Assembly (NCBI GenBank): GCA_963761655.1
Contig: CAVXHI010000003.1
Location: forward strand, 248,001 to 312,000
Length of the DNA: 64,000 nucleotides
Reading direction: 5' to 3'
Source of the DNA: RYN-122 sp963761655
Lineage (GTDB): Bacteria; Actinomycetota; Actinomycetes; Mycobacteriales; SCTD01
Numbering within the stretch: position 1 is the stretch's first letter; every line of letters starts with the position of its first letter. Below are positions 43,480 through 52,546 of this stretch, piece after piece. The notes under the pieces were generated by a model. That model had not been told where the DNA came from, made no database searches, and saw only the letters and a program-made list of their open reading frames with translations. The position numbers and the translations under genes are program-made.

Positions 43480-44823
43480 GTGACCGTCTCCGTCCTGTGG
43501 CTGCGCCGTGACCTGCGCCTGGCCGACCACCCCGCCCTGCACGCCGCCCTCGACGAGGCCGACGAGGTGCTCCCGCTGTTCGTCCTCGACGACGCCCTGC
43601 GCGGCCCGTCCGGCGCCCCTCGGCTGGCCTTCCTCTACGGCTGCCTGCGCGAGCTCGAGGAGCGCACCGACGGCCGGCTGCGGGTCCTCACGGGCCGGCC
43701 CGAGCAGGTGGTCCCCGACGTCGTCCGGCAGGTCGGGGCGACCGGCGTCCACCTCAGCAGCGACCACGCGCCGTACGGGCGGGCGCGCGACGAGCGGGTG
43801 CGGCAGGCCCTCGGCGACGTCCCGCTGACCGCCACCGGCAGCCCCTACGCGGTCACGCCCGGGACGCTGCGCAAGGCCGACGGCACCCCGTTCAAGGTCT
43901 ACTCGCCGTTCGCCCGCGCGCACCGGGCCCGCGGCGTGCACTCACCGGCGGCGGAGGTCGAGGTCCGCTGGACCGACGGCGGCCTGCCCACGGACGGCGT
44001 CCCCGCCGACCCCGACCTCGGCGACGTCGTCCTGCCTCCCTCGGGCGAGCGGGCCGCGCTCGAGCGCTGGGGGCAGTTCGTCGGCACCCGCGCGCCGGCG
44101 TACGCCGAGACCCGCAACGTGCCGGGCGCCGAGGAGGGCACCAGCGGCATGAGCGTCTACCTCAAGTACGGCTGCATCCACCCGCGCACGATGCTCGCCG
44201 ACCTCGGCGACGCCGACGGCACGTTCAGCGGGGAGGTCGTCTGGCGCGACTTCTACGCCGACGTCCTGTGGCACTCCCCCGACTCCGCCCGCCACGACCT
44301 GACGCCGGCGCTGAAGGACCTCGAGTACGACGAGGGCCCCGACGCCGACGCCCGGTTCGAGGCCTGGGCCGCGGGGCGCACCGGCTTCCCGATCGTCGAC
44401 GCCGGGATGCGCCAGCTGATGTCCGAGGCCTGGGTGCACAACCGGGTCCGGATGGTCGTCGCGAGCTTCCTCGTGAAGGACCTGCACCTGCACTGGACGC
44501 GCGGCGCCCGCCACTTCATGCGGCACCTGCGCGACGGCGACCTCGCCAGCAACCAGCACGGCTGGCAGTGGGTCGCGGGCACCGGCACCGACGCCTCGCC
44601 GTACTTCCGCGTGTTCAACCCGACGACGCAGGGCCTCACCCACGACCGGGACGGCGACTACGTCCGGCGCCACGTGCCCGAGCTGCGCGACGTCAGGGGC
44701 AAGGCCGTGCACGAGCCGTGGACCCTGCCGGGCGGACCCCCGAACGGCTACCCGCTGCCGATCGTCGACCACAGGGCCGAGCGCGAGGAGACCCTCCGGC
44801 GGTACGCCGCGGCCCGCGCCTAG
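43480..44823 (+). CDS. phr: Deoxyribodipyrimidine photolyase
   Basis: This flavoenzyme uses light to split cyclobutane pyrimidine dimers. It has 447 residues. The N-terminal antenna domain (SVLWLRRDLRLADHPAL) is followed by the helical FAD domain with GMSVYLKYGCIHPRTML, WRDFYADVL, WVHNRVRMVVASFLVKDL, and GDLASNQHGWQWVAGTGTDASPYFRVFNP (quoted by ASNQHGWQWVAGTG). All FAD- and lesion-contact motifs are present. GTG at 43480 lies 19 bp after tRNA-Arg. Its TAG overlaps the convergent gene's TAG in CTAG. Confidence 0.95.
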   Translation: MTVSVLWLRRDLRLADHPALHAALDEADEVLPLFVLDDALRGPSGAPRLAFLYGCLRELEERTDGRLRVLTGRPEQVVPDVVRQVGATGVHLSSDHAPYGRARDERVRQALGDVPLTATGSPYAVTPGTLRKADGTPFKVYSPFARAHRARGVHSPAAEVEVRWTDGGLPTDGVPADPDLGDVVLPPSGERAALERWGQFVGTRAPAYAETRNVPGAEEGTSGMSVYLKYGCIHPRTMLADLGDADGTFSGEVVWRDFYADVLWHSPDSARHDLTPALKDLEYDEGPDADARFEAWAAGRTGFPIVDAGMRQLMSEAWVHNRVRMVVASFLVKDLHLHWTRGARHFMRHLRDGDLASNQHGWQWVAGTGTDASPYFRVFNPTTQGLTHDRDGDYVRRHVPELRDVRGKAVHEPWTLPGGPPNGYPLPIVDHRAEREETLRRYAAARA

Positions 44824-46721
44824 CAGAGGTCGTCGACGTCGAACGCCTGACCGCTCTGCGCGGGCCTCAGCTGCACCATCTCGACCGGTCCGCGCGTGGT
44901 CGACGCCGACGCCGGGACGCACAGCTCGCGCGTGCCGGTGTTGCTGGAGGCGAAGACCCAGAGCGGCACCTCGGGCAGGGTCAGCTCGCCCATGATCAGC
45001 TTCCAGTCGTTCCTGTTCGCGGGCGTCTCGGCGTCGGTGTAGATGCCGTAGCGGGTGTACCCGGCGGAGCGCAGCCCCTCGGCGACGCCGTTGAGCACGC
45101 CGCGGTTGAGGGCGACGGCGCCCGCCCCGGTCTGCCAGGTGGGGCCGAGCTCGACGTCCAGCCAGACGAACGGCCTGCCGCCCGACGGCGTCCTCGGGAT
45201 GCGGGAGGCGTCGTAGGCGGCGACGTCCCGGCCGTACTGGGTGGCGCAGGCCGCTGTCGGGGTGGAGCCGCAGACGGCCGCCCACTCCGGGCTGTCCGGT
45301 CCGGGGGCGTTCAGGTTGATGTACGCGGCCGGCTCGCCCGCCAGGGACGACGCCCAGGACCACTCGGCGGCGAGGCACTCGTTGTCGGTGAAGGGCGTGC
45401 GGCGGTTGATGCCCACGATCCCGAAGCCGGCGCCCGACGGGGTGTTCGCGGTCGTCGCTCCCGCGGTCGTGCACTGCGGCCAGCTGACGTCGTTGCCGGT
45501 GCCGGCCGGGCCGTACCAGCCGACGAGGTCCACGACGAGCTGCACCGTGCCCTGGGTGTTGCGCAGCCGCACGGACCCGTCGCGCCCGACGGCGGACAGG
45601 ACGGTGTTCGCGGTGACGACGCCCTTGACCGTGTTGAGGTTGCTCGAGCCCGGGAAGCCGGCCCCGTCGCGCGGCGTCGGGTACACGCGGACGTCGCTGA
45701 CCGTGCTCGGCGAGACCGCCGTGACCACGAGGGCCACGCCGGAGGCCTGCGCCGGGACGGCCCGCTCCGGGTACCCGCGGGTCAGCGACCGTCCGCCCGC
45801 CACGACGACGTCGCGGGTCGCACCGTCCCCGGTCAGCCCGGGCGCGTCGACGGCGTCGCGGGTGTCGAGCAGGCGCCGCGGCGGCAGCGGGTGGAAGACC
45901 GCCCCGCCGCTGGCCGAGGGCACGTACCAGCCCTGCAGGTCGACGATCACGTGCAGGGTCCCGCCCGCGTTGCGCAGGGTGATGGAGCCGTCCGACCCCA
46001 CGGCGACGACGGCGGCCACGGCGGCGTCGCGGCCCTTGGTCGGGTTGCTGTTGCTGGCGTTCGGCAGCGGGGCGCCCGTCGGGTAGGCCCGCAGGTCGGT
46101 GAACGTCGTGGCGTTGACGCCGGTGAGGTTGAGGGCGACGGCCGTCGCGTCGGCCGGGACGGAGGTCCCCGTGCCGGCGACCTTCAGCACGCGGCTGCCC
46201 TGCGGCCCGAGCGGGCTGCGGGTGGTGCGGGTGTCGAGCAGGCGGGTCGGCGTCGCGGGGACGTAGAGCGAGCCCGCGCCCTCCTGGTAGTAGCCGGCGA
46301 GGTCGACGATGAGCTGCACCGTGCCGCCGCTGTTGCGCAGCCGCACCGCGCCGCCGTCACCGACCGCGGCCACGACGAGGTTCGACGCCGTCCCGCCCTT
46401 CGTGACCACGAGGCTGCTCGCGGCCGGCTCGTCGGGCACCGGGTAGACCTTGACGTCGGTGCTCGCCGAGGCGCCCACCGCCGTCACGGACAGGGCGACC
46501 GCCGTCGCTCCTGCCGGGACCCCCGCGACCCCGGTGACCTGCAGGTCGCGCGCCTCGCCGGGCCCGACGCGCCCGCCCTGCTCGCGGGTGTCGAGCAGCC
46601 GGACCGGCGTCACCGGCGTGTACGTCGACTGCCCGGCGGTCGGGACGGCGGCCTGCGCCGGCGTCGGCAGGGACAGCATCAGCAGCAGCGCGGCCAGCGA
46701 CGACCGGAACAGGACCTTCAC
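44820..46721 (-). CDS. Secreted protein with three RLLDTR repeats and a GH25-like (DUF1906-type) domain
   Basis: The 633-residue protein has a Sec signal peptide (about 1-24, ending AQA) and three beta-rich repeats of about 120 residues, each beginning RLLDTR (about 41, 159, 282) and ending IVDLxGWY-like (VDLAGYY, VDLQGWY, VDLVGWY). Its C-terminal domain, from about 408 (NDVSWPQC, FGIVGINRR, FVWLDVELGPTWQ, GIYTDAETP), resembles lysozyme-fold DUF1906/GH25 proteins. It probably binds and perhaps hydrolyses cell-wall polymer. GTG at 46721; 39 bp separate it from divergent udgX. Confidence 0.82.
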   Translation of the reverse strand: MKVLFRSSLAALLLMLSLPTPAQAAVPTAGQSTYTPVTPVRLLDTREQGGRVGPGEARDLQVTGVAGVPAGATAVALSVTAVGASASTDVKVYPVPDEPAASSLVVTKGGTASNLVVAAVGDGGAVRLRNSGGTVQLIVDLAGYYQEGAGSLYVPATPTRLLDTRTTRSPLGPQGSRVLKVAGTGTSVPADATAVALNLTGVNATTFTDLRAYPTGAPLPNASNSNPTKGRDAAVAAVVAVGSDGSITLRNAGGTLHVIVDLQGWYVPSASGGAVFHPLPPRRLLDTRDAVDAPGLTGDGATRDVVVAGGRSLTRGYPERAVPAQASGVALVVTAVSPSTVSDVRVYPTPRDGAGFPGSSNLNTVKGVVTANTVLSAVGRDGSVRLRNTQGTVQLVVDLVGWYGPAGTGNDVSWPQCTTAGATTANTPSGAGFGIVGINRRTPFTDNECLAAEWSWASSLAGEPAAYINLNAPGPDSPEWAAVCGSTPTAACATQYGRDVAAYDASRIPRTPSGGRPFVWLDVELGPTWQTGAGAVALNRGVLNGVAEGLRSAGYTRYGIYTDAETPANRNDWKLIMGELTLPEVPLWVFASSNTGTRELCVPASASTTRGPVEMVQLRPAQSGQAFDVDDLC

Positions 46722-46760
46722 GCACGCACCCTGACACGTCGGGCGGGGTAGAGGAAGCAC

Positions 46761-47393
46761 GTGCCGAGACGTGACGCGGACTGGCCCACGGCCGCCGCCT
46801 TCCTGCCGCCCGACCCGACCCTCGACGCCCTGCGCGACGCCGCCGCCGGCTGCCGCGGCTGCCCGCTCTGGGAGCCCGCGACCCAGACCGTCTTCGGCCG
46901 CGGCGGCCCGAGCGCCCGGCTCGTCCTGGTCGGCGAGCAGCCCGGCGACGTCGAGGACCAGAAGGGCGTGCCGTTCGTCGGGCCGGCCGGGCGGGAGCTC
47001 GTGGCGGCACTGGACGAGGCCGAGGTCGACCGCACCGACGTCTACGTGACCAACGCCGTGAAGCACTTCACGTTCACCGTCAGCGGCAAGCGCCGGATCC
47101 ACGCCAGCCCCGACGCCCTCGAGGTGCGGGCCTGCGCGCCCTGGCTCGGTGCCGAGCTGGAGGCGGTGCAGCCGGAGCTCGTCGTGCTGCTCGGCGCGAC
47201 CGCAGGCAAGGCGCTCATGGGCCCGTCGTTCCGGGTGACGACCGACCGCGGCCGGCTGCTGGAGGGCCCCGGCGGGCAGCAGGTCCTCGCGACGCTGCAC
47301 CCGTCCGCGGTGCTCCGCGCGGACGACCGGCAGGCCGCCCACGACGGCCTGGTGGCCGACCTCCGGATCGCCGCCCGGGTGCTGGGCCGCTGA
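46761..47393 (+). CDS. udgX: UdgX family uracil-DNA glycosylase
   Basis: UdgX cuts uracil from DNA but stays covalently bound through a histidine of its R-loop. The 210-residue protein has CRGCPLWEPATQTVFG (iron-sulphur cysteines), the active-site GEQPGDVEDQKGVPFVGPAG (quoted by GEQPGDVEDQKG), and the family-defining KRRIH inside VKHFTFTVSGKRRIHASP. The reactive His is therefore present. GTG at 46761 follows AGAGGAAG. Its stop is directly before the stop of the convergent MFS gene. Confidence 0.93.
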   Translation: MPRRDADWPTAAAFLPPDPTLDALRDAAAGCRGCPLWEPATQTVFGRGGPSARLVLVGEQPGDVEDQKGVPFVGPAGRELVAALDEAEVDRTDVYVTNAVKHFTFTVSGKRRIHASPDALEVRACAPWLGAELEAVQPELVVLLGATAGKALMGPSFRVTTDRGRLLEGPGGQQVLATLHPSAVLRADDRQAAHDGLVADLRIAARVLGR

Positions 47394-48668
47394 CTACGGG
47401 TGCGGGTCGCGGGCGTCGTACCTGAGGAACCGCGGCACGACGCTCGCCACCGCGAGGGTGAGCCCGACGCAGGCCAGCCCGCCCGCGACGACGGCCCCCT
47501 GCAGCCCCACCAGCGACGTCCCCGCGCCGGCCCGGGCGTCGCCGAGGCGCGGCCCGCCGGCCACGACGACGATGAAGACGCCGCCGAGCCGGCCGCGCAT
47601 CTCGTCGGGCGCGGCCGCCTGCAGGATGGCCGTCCGGAAGACGGCGCTGACCATGTCGGCCGCGCCGGCGAGGGCCAGCGCCAGCAGGCCGAGCCAGAGC
47701 ACGTCGGTCGCGCCGAACAGCACGACCGACAGCCCCCAGCCCAGGATGGCGACGACGACGGCGAGCCCCTGCCGGTGGATCCGCCCGAACCACCCGCCGC
47801 CGAGCGCGCCGAGCAGGCCGCCCACCGCGATCGCGCTGAACAGCGCCCCGGTCGTCTCGGGGCCGCCGCCGTAGACCTGCACGCTGATCGCCGGGAACAG
47901 CGCGCGCGGCATCGCGAAGACCATGGCGATGAGGTCGAGGACGAAGGTCAGCATCAGCACCGGCCGGGTGCGCAGGAACCGCAGCCCCTCGACCACCGAC
48001 GCGAGCCCTGCCTTGCGGCCGCCTCCCTCGGGCGACATCGACGGGAGCGACGCCACCGCCCACAGCGACGCCGCGAACGACACCGCGTCGACGCCGTACG
48101 CCGTCCCGAGGCCGAACCCGCCCACGAGCAGCCCGCCGAGCAGCGGTCCGACGACCACGCCGGTGTTGAACTCGACCTGCCGCAGGGCGTTCGCGGCCGG
48201 CAGCATCTCGTTGGGCAGCAGCCGCGGGACGAACGCCTGCCGGGCCGGGCTGTCGAGGGCGAACAGGCCGGCCTGCGCGGCGACGACCGCGTAGAGCAGG
48301 CCGATGTGCGTGTTGCCGGCGAGGGCCTGCACGGCCAGGACGAAGGAGAGCAGCGCCTGCCCGACGGTCGTGGCGAGCACGAGCTTGCGGCGGTCGACGG
48401 CGTCGGCGACCGCGCCCCCGTAGAGCCCGAACAGGACCAGCGGCAGCAGCCCGGCCACGCCCACCAGGCCGGTCAGCAGGTTGGACTGCGTCTGGTCGTA
48501 CACCTGCACCGGCACGGCCACGGCGGTGATCTGCGTGCCGACCACCGACACGGCGTCGCCGACCAGCAGGTTCCGGAACGGGCGCGACGTCCGTAGCGGC
48601 GTGACGTCGAGGGCGAGGCCCCGCAGCCGGGACAGCCTGGTACGGACGTCACCCGGGTCCTCGTCCAC
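47394..48668 (-). CDS. MFS transporter (EntS-like group)
   Basis: This 12-helix major facilitator protein of 424 residues has LVGDAVSVVGTQITAVAVPVQVYDQT at the N-terminus, GLYGGAVADAVDRRKLVL (the A-type loop) and SPARQAFVPRLLP. These are typical of the MFS group that includes enterobactin exporter EntS and macrolide exporters. Substrate is unknown. GTG at 48668 is 18 bp from the divergent PNPOx-like gene, so both share a promoter region. Confidence 0.86.
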   Translation of the reverse strand: MDEDPGDVRTRLSRLRGLALDVTPLRTSRPFRNLLVGDAVSVVGTQITAVAVPVQVYDQTQSNLLTGLVGVAGLLPLVLFGLYGGAVADAVDRRKLVLATTVGQALLSFVLAVQALAGNTHIGLLYAVVAAQAGLFALDSPARQAFVPRLLPNEMLPAANALRQVEFNTGVVVGPLLGGLLVGGFGLGTAYGVDAVSFAASLWAVASLPSMSPEGGGRKAGLASVVEGLRFLRTRPVLMLTFVLDLIAMVFAMPRALFPAISVQVYGGGPETTGALFSAIAVGGLLGALGGGWFGRIHRQGLAVVVAILGWGLSVVLFGATDVLWLGLLALALAGAADMVSAVFRTAILQAAAPDEMRGRLGGVFIVVVAGGPRLGDARAGAGTSLVGLQGAVVAGGLACVGLTLAVASVVPRFLRYDARDPHP

Positions 48669-48686
48669 GTCCGTCAGACTGCCAGG

Positions 48687-49271
48687 GTGACCCGCGACGA
48701 GCTCCTCGCCCTCTACGGCCCCGTCCCCGTGCGCGCGGCCGGGAAGGTCCACCCGGCGCTGGACGCCCACGACCGCGCCTTCGTCGCGGTGTCGCCGTTC
48801 CTCGTGCTGGCGACGTCCTCGCCCGACGGCCTGCTGGACGTCAGCCCCCGCGGTGACCGCCCCGGCTTCGTCAGCGTCACGGACGACGGCCGCATGGTGC
48901 TCCCCGACCGCCCGGGCAACAACCGGGTCGACTCGCTGCTGAACGTCCTGGCCGACCCGCGCGCCTCGCTGATCCTGCTGGTGCCCGGCGTCGCCCACTC
49001 GCTGCGCGTCAACGGCACGGCCGACGTCAGCACCGACCCGGACCTGCTCGCCCTCGGCGCCGTCAACGGCCGCCTCCCGACGACGGCCCTCGTGCTGACG
49101 CCGGTCGAGGTGATGTACCAGTGCGGCCGCGCCCTGGTCCGCTCGCACCTCTGGGACGCTCCCGCGCCGGTGGACCTGCCCTCGCTCGACGTCGTCCTGG
49201 CCGACCAGGTGGCGGGCCTGACCCTGGAGCGGTCGATCGCCTACGGCGCGGAGGACGACCCGCTGTACTGA
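48687..49271 (+). CDS. Pyridoxamine 5'-phosphate oxidase-family flavin protein
   Basis: The 194-residue split-barrel protein has FLVLATSSPDGLLDVSPRGDRPGFV, ILPDRPGNNRVDSLLNVL-like LPDRPGNNRVDSLLNV, and a C-terminal helix-rich end. It belongs to the FMN- or F420-binding PNPOx superfamily (MSMEG_1061-type) rather than to PdxH, which is the next gene but on the other strand. Its substrate is not known. GTG at 48687 is divergent from the MFS gene. Confidence 0.8.
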   Translation: MTRDELLALYGPVPVRAAGKVHPALDAHDRAFVAVSPFLVLATSSPDGLLDVSPRGDRPGFVSVTDDGRMVLPDRPGNNRVDSLLNVLADPRASLILLVPGVAHSLRVNGTADVSTDPDLLALGAVNGRLPTTALVLTPVEVMYQCGRALVRSHLWDAPAPVDLPSLDVVLADQVAGLTLERSIAYGAEDDPLY

Positions 49272-49284
49272 GCCTCGATCGACG

Positions 49285-49914
49285 TCAGGGTGAGAGCCGC
49301 TCCACCACGCCGCGCTCCAGGTCGTAGCGCAGCCGGTCGTGCAGGCGGCTGGGCCGGCCCTGCCAGAACTCGACGGTGCGCGGGACGACGCGGAGCCCGC
49401 CCCAGAAGTCCGGCACGGGGACGTCCTGCCCGGCGAAGCGCTCCTCGAGCTCGCGCTGCCGCTCCTCCAGCACGTCCCGGGAGGGGATGACCGACGACTG
49501 GTGCGACACCCAGGCCCCGACCTGCGAGCCGCGGGGACGCGACCGGAAGTACGCCGCCGTCTCCTCGGGCGCCACCTGCTCGACGTCCCCGACGACGACG
49601 ACCTGGCGCTCCAGCTCGACCCACGGGAAGACCAGCGAGGCGCGCGGGTTGGTCAGCGCCTCCCGCCCCTTGCGGCTGGTGTGGTTCGTGTAGACGACGA
49701 GACCGCGCTCGTCGAACCCCTTGAGCAGGACGGTCCGGGCGGACGGGACGCCGTCGGGGGTCGAGGTCGCGAGCACCACGGCGTTCGGCTCGAGCAGGCC
49801 GGCCGCCTCCTCGAACCAGCGGGCGAACTGCGCGTGCCAGGTCGGTGCGAGGTCGGGCTCGGACAGGCCGGCGAGGCTGTAGTCGCGTCGGAGGTCGGCG
49901 GGGCTGCTCGTCAC
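49285..49914 (-). CDS. pdxH: Pyridoxamine/pyridoxine 5'-phosphate oxidase
   Basis: PdxH makes pyridoxal phosphate with FMN and O2. Its 209 residues include SARTVLLKGFDERGLVVYTNHTSRKG (quoted by RTVLLKGFDERG and NHTSRKG), YFRSRPRGSQVGAW, SHQSSVI, PDFWGGLRVVP, and EFWQGRPSRLHDRLRY at the C-terminus. GTG at 49914 has GGGGGAGG 8 bases upstream; ATG at 49974 lacks this. It is divergent from citrate synthase, as in Streptomyces, and can supply PLP for SerC encoded nearby. Confidence 0.95.
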   Translation of the reverse strand: MTSSPADLRRDYSLAGLSEPDLAPTWHAQFARWFEEAAGLLEPNAVVLATSTPDGVPSARTVLLKGFDERGLVVYTNHTSRKGREALTNPRASLVFPWVELERQVVVVGDVEQVAPEETAAYFRSRPRGSQVGAWVSHQSSVIPSRDVLEERQRELEERFAGQDVPVPDFWGGLRVVPRTVEFWQGRPSRLHDRLRYDLERGVVERLSP

Positions 49915-49991
49915 GGGGCGAGCCTCCCCCACCGGTCCGGCAGGGGGCATCCGGGAGCGGCTGGTTGGATGCAAGCAAGAGCACGTGAAGC

Positions 49992-50008
49992 GCCCAGGGA
50001 CCCTGGGC
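49992..50008. promoter_or_regulatory. 17-bp perfect palindrome before citrate synthase
   Basis: GCCCAGGG-A-CCCTGGGC lies 19 bp before the citrate synthase start and 78 bp from the pdxH start, inside the 113-bp divergent gap. It may be a repressor site or a leader hairpin affecting translation. No known regulator consensus was recognised. Confidence 0.5.
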
Positions 50009-50027
50009 CGAGGACCGGAGCCGACAC

Positions 50028-51146
50028 ATGGCCGACGCGACCCCCTTCAAGGCCGGCCTCGAGGGCGTCGTCGCCTTCGAGTCCGAGATCGCCGAGCCGG
50101 ACAAGGAGGGCAGCGCGCTGCGCTACCGCGGCGTCGACATCGAGGACCTCGTCGGCAACGTCAGCTTCGGCAACGTCTGGGGCCTGCTGGTCGACGGCAA
50201 GTTCAACCCGGGCCTGCCGCCGGCCGAGCCGTTCCCGCTGCCGGTCCACTCCGGCGACATCCGCGTCGACGTCCAGTCGGCGATCGCCATGCTCGCGCCG
50301 GCCTGGGGCCTGCAGCAGATGCTCGACATCGACGTCGACCAGATCCGCGACGACCTGGCCCGCACCTCGGTCATGACGATGGCCTTCGTGGCGCAGTCGG
50401 CCCGCGGGCTCGGCAAGCCGATGGTCCCGCAGAAGCGCGTCGACGAGGCCAAGACCATCGTCGAGCGCTTCATGATCCGGTGGAAGGGCGAGCCCGACCC
50501 GGCCCACACCAAGGCCGTCGACGCCTACTTCGTCAGCGCCGCCGAGCACGGCATGAACGCGTCCACGTTCACCGCCCGCGTCATCGCCTCCACCGGCGCC
50601 GACGCCGCCGCCTCGATCTCCGGCGCCATCGGCGCGCTGTCCGGCCCGCTGCACGGCGGTGCGCCGTCGCGCGTGCTGACCATGCTCGACGACGTCGAGA
50701 AGGCCAAGAGCCCGGAGGCCTACGTCAAGGACCTCATGGACCGCGGCGAGCGCCTCATGGGCTTCGGCCACCGCGTCTACCGCGCCGAGGACCCCCGCGC
50801 CCGCGTGCTCCGCCGCACCGCGAAGGAGCTCGGGTCGACCCGCTACGAGGTCGCCGAGGCCCTGGAGAAGGCCGCGATCGAGGAGCTCACCGCGCGCTAC
50901 CCCGACCGCCCGCTCCGCACGAACGTCGAGTTCTGGAGCGCCGTCGTCCTCGACTTCGCCGAGGTGCCCGCGCACATGTTCACCTCGATGTTCACCTGCG
51001 CCCGGACGGCCGGCTGGTCCGCGCACGTCCTCGAGCAGAAGCGCCTCAACAAGCTCATCCGCCCGTCCGCGAAGTACGTCGGCCCCGGCCCGCGCCCGGT
51101 CGCGGACGTCGAGAGCGGCACCCTGCCTGCGGGCAACCAGGTCTGA
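50028..51146 (+). CDS. Citrate synthase
   Basis: This enzyme condenses acetyl-CoA and oxaloacetate. The 372-residue protein is of the short actinobacterial citrate-synthase-2 type. It has GLEGVVAFESEIAEPDKEGSALRYRGVDIEDLV (quoted by LRYRGVDIEDLV), the catalytic His in SGPLHGGAPS and in MGFGHRVYR, and Asp in the C-terminal region (VEFWSAVVLDFAEVP). ATG at 50028. It precedes serC with a one-base TGATG overlap. Confidence 0.94.
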   Translation: MADATPFKAGLEGVVAFESEIAEPDKEGSALRYRGVDIEDLVGNVSFGNVWGLLVDGKFNPGLPPAEPFPLPVHSGDIRVDVQSAIAMLAPAWGLQQMLDIDVDQIRDDLARTSVMTMAFVAQSARGLGKPMVPQKRVDEAKTIVERFMIRWKGEPDPAHTKAVDAYFVSAAEHGMNASTFTARVIASTGADAAASISGAIGALSGPLHGGAPSRVLTMLDDVEKAKSPEAYVKDLMDRGERLMGFGHRVYRAEDPRARVLRRTAKELGSTRYEVAEALEKAAIEELTARYPDRPLRTNVEFWSAVVLDFAEVPAHMFTSMFTCARTAGWSAHVLEQKRLNKLIRPSAKYVGPGPRPVADVESGTLPAGNQV

Positions 51147-52261
51147 TGATCGAGCTCCCCGCAGCCCTGCTCCCCGCTGACGGGCGCTTCGGGGCCGGGC
51201 CGTCGAAGGTCCGCGAGGCGCAGCTCGACGCGCTCGTCGCCACCGGCCGCAGCTACCTCGGCACCTCCCACCGGCAGAAGCCGGTCCGGGACGTCGTCGG
51301 GCGGCTGCGGTCGGGGCTGGCCGACCTGTTCTCGCTGCCCGAGGGCTACGAGGTGCTGCTCGGCAACGGCGGCGCGACCGAGTTCTGGGACATCGCGACC
51401 TTCGGCCTCATCCGCAGCAAGTCGCAGCACCTGACGTTCGGCGAGTTCTCCAGCAAGTTCGCGCAGGCCGCCGACGCCGCCCCGTTCCTCGAGGAGCCGT
51501 CGGTCATCCGGACCGCCCCGGGCACGCACCCGAAGCCCGTGGCGGAGCCGGGGGTCGACCTCTACGCCCTCACCCACAACGAGACCTCGACCGGCGTGAT
51601 GATGCCGGTCGCGCGACCGGTCGGTGACGTCGACGAGGGCGCGCTCGTCGCCGTCGACGCCACCAGCGGTGCGGGCGGACTGCCGGTCGACCCGTCCCAG
51701 TTCGACGTCTACTACTTCAGCCCGCAGAAGTGCTTCGCCAGCGACGGCGGGCTGTGGCTGGCCCTCGTGTCGCCCGCCGCGGTCGCGCGCATCGGGGAGG
51801 TCGGGGCGTCCCGGTGGGTGCCGGCGTCCTACGACCTGCGCATCGCGCTCGACAACAGCCGCCTGGACCAGACCTACAACACCCCGGCCCTCGCGACGAT
51901 CCACCTGATGACCACCCAGGTGGAGTGGATGAACAGCCAGGGCGGCCTCGACTGGTGCGTCTCGCGGACGAAGGACTCCTCCGACCGGCTCTACGGCTGG
52001 GCCGACGCGTCCTCCTACGCCACGCCCTTCGTGCAGGACCCCGCGATGCGCTCGCAGGTGGTCGGCACCATCGACCTCGACGAGGGCATCGACGCCGCTC
52101 TCGTGGCGTCGACCCTGCGGGCCAACGGCCTCGTCGACACCGAGCCGTACCGCAAGCTCGGCCGCAACCAGCTGCGCATCTCGATGTTCCCCGCGATCGA
52201 GCCGGACGACGTCGAGAAGCTCACGCTCTGCATCGACCACGTGGTGCAGTCGCTCTCGTGA
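51146..52261 (+). CDS. serC: Phosphoserine aminotransferase
   Basis: SerC makes 3-phosphoserine in serine biosynthesis, using PLP. The 371-residue protein belongs to the actinobacterial type: FGAGPSKVREAQLDAL at the N-terminus, LLGNGGATEFWDIATFGLI, LTHNETSTGVMMPV, VDATSGAGGLPVD, and YYFSPQKCFASDGGLW with the PLP lysine. ATG at 51146 overlaps the citrate synthase stop (TGATG), so the two genes are coupled. Confidence 0.95.
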   Translation: MIELPAALLPADGRFGAGPSKVREAQLDALVATGRSYLGTSHRQKPVRDVVGRLRSGLADLFSLPEGYEVLLGNGGATEFWDIATFGLIRSKSQHLTFGEFSSKFAQAADAAPFLEEPSVIRTAPGTHPKPVAEPGVDLYALTHNETSTGVMMPVARPVGDVDEGALVAVDATSGAGGLPVDPSQFDVYYFSPQKCFASDGGLWLALVSPAAVARIGEVGASRWVPASYDLRIALDNSRLDQTYNTPALATIHLMTTQVEWMNSQGGLDWCVSRTKDSSDRLYGWADASSYATPFVQDPAMRSQVVGTIDLDEGIDAALVASTLRANGLVDTEPYRKLGRNQLRISMFPAIEPDDVEKLTLCIDHVVQSLS

Positions 52262-52524
52262 CGCAGCCGCCCCCGCTGCCCCAGGCGTGGGTGCCGCGGG
52301 TCGTCAACGCGGCTCTCGCGCTGTTCCTGCTGGCCTTCCTCGCGCCCGCCGTGACCCGGCTGGACGACCTGCCCGTGTTCGCCGCCGTCGCCGTCGTGGT
52401 GCTGTTCTGCCTGCCGGTGCTGCTCGTGGTGGTGCTCTGCCTGTGCAGCGCCGCCCGGCCGGGCTCCCTCGGCCGGGCGGCGCGCCGGGCCCGGGCGAGG
52501 CGCCAGGCCCGCTCCGCCGACTGA
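52258..52524 (+). CDS. Small membrane protein
   Basis: The 88-residue protein has two hydrophobic helices (about 15-33 and 40-63) and a basic, Arg/Ala-rich C-terminal tail. No family is recognised. GTG at 52258 overlaps the serC stop (GTGA), which supports it as a true gene of the operon. Confidence 0.6.
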   Translation: MTQPPPLPQAWVPRVVNAALALFLLAFLAPAVTRLDDLPVFAAVAVVVLFCLPVLLVVVLCLCSAARPGSLGRAARRARARRQARSAD

Positions 52525-52546
52525 CCCTTCTCCTGAGCGGCCGAGC

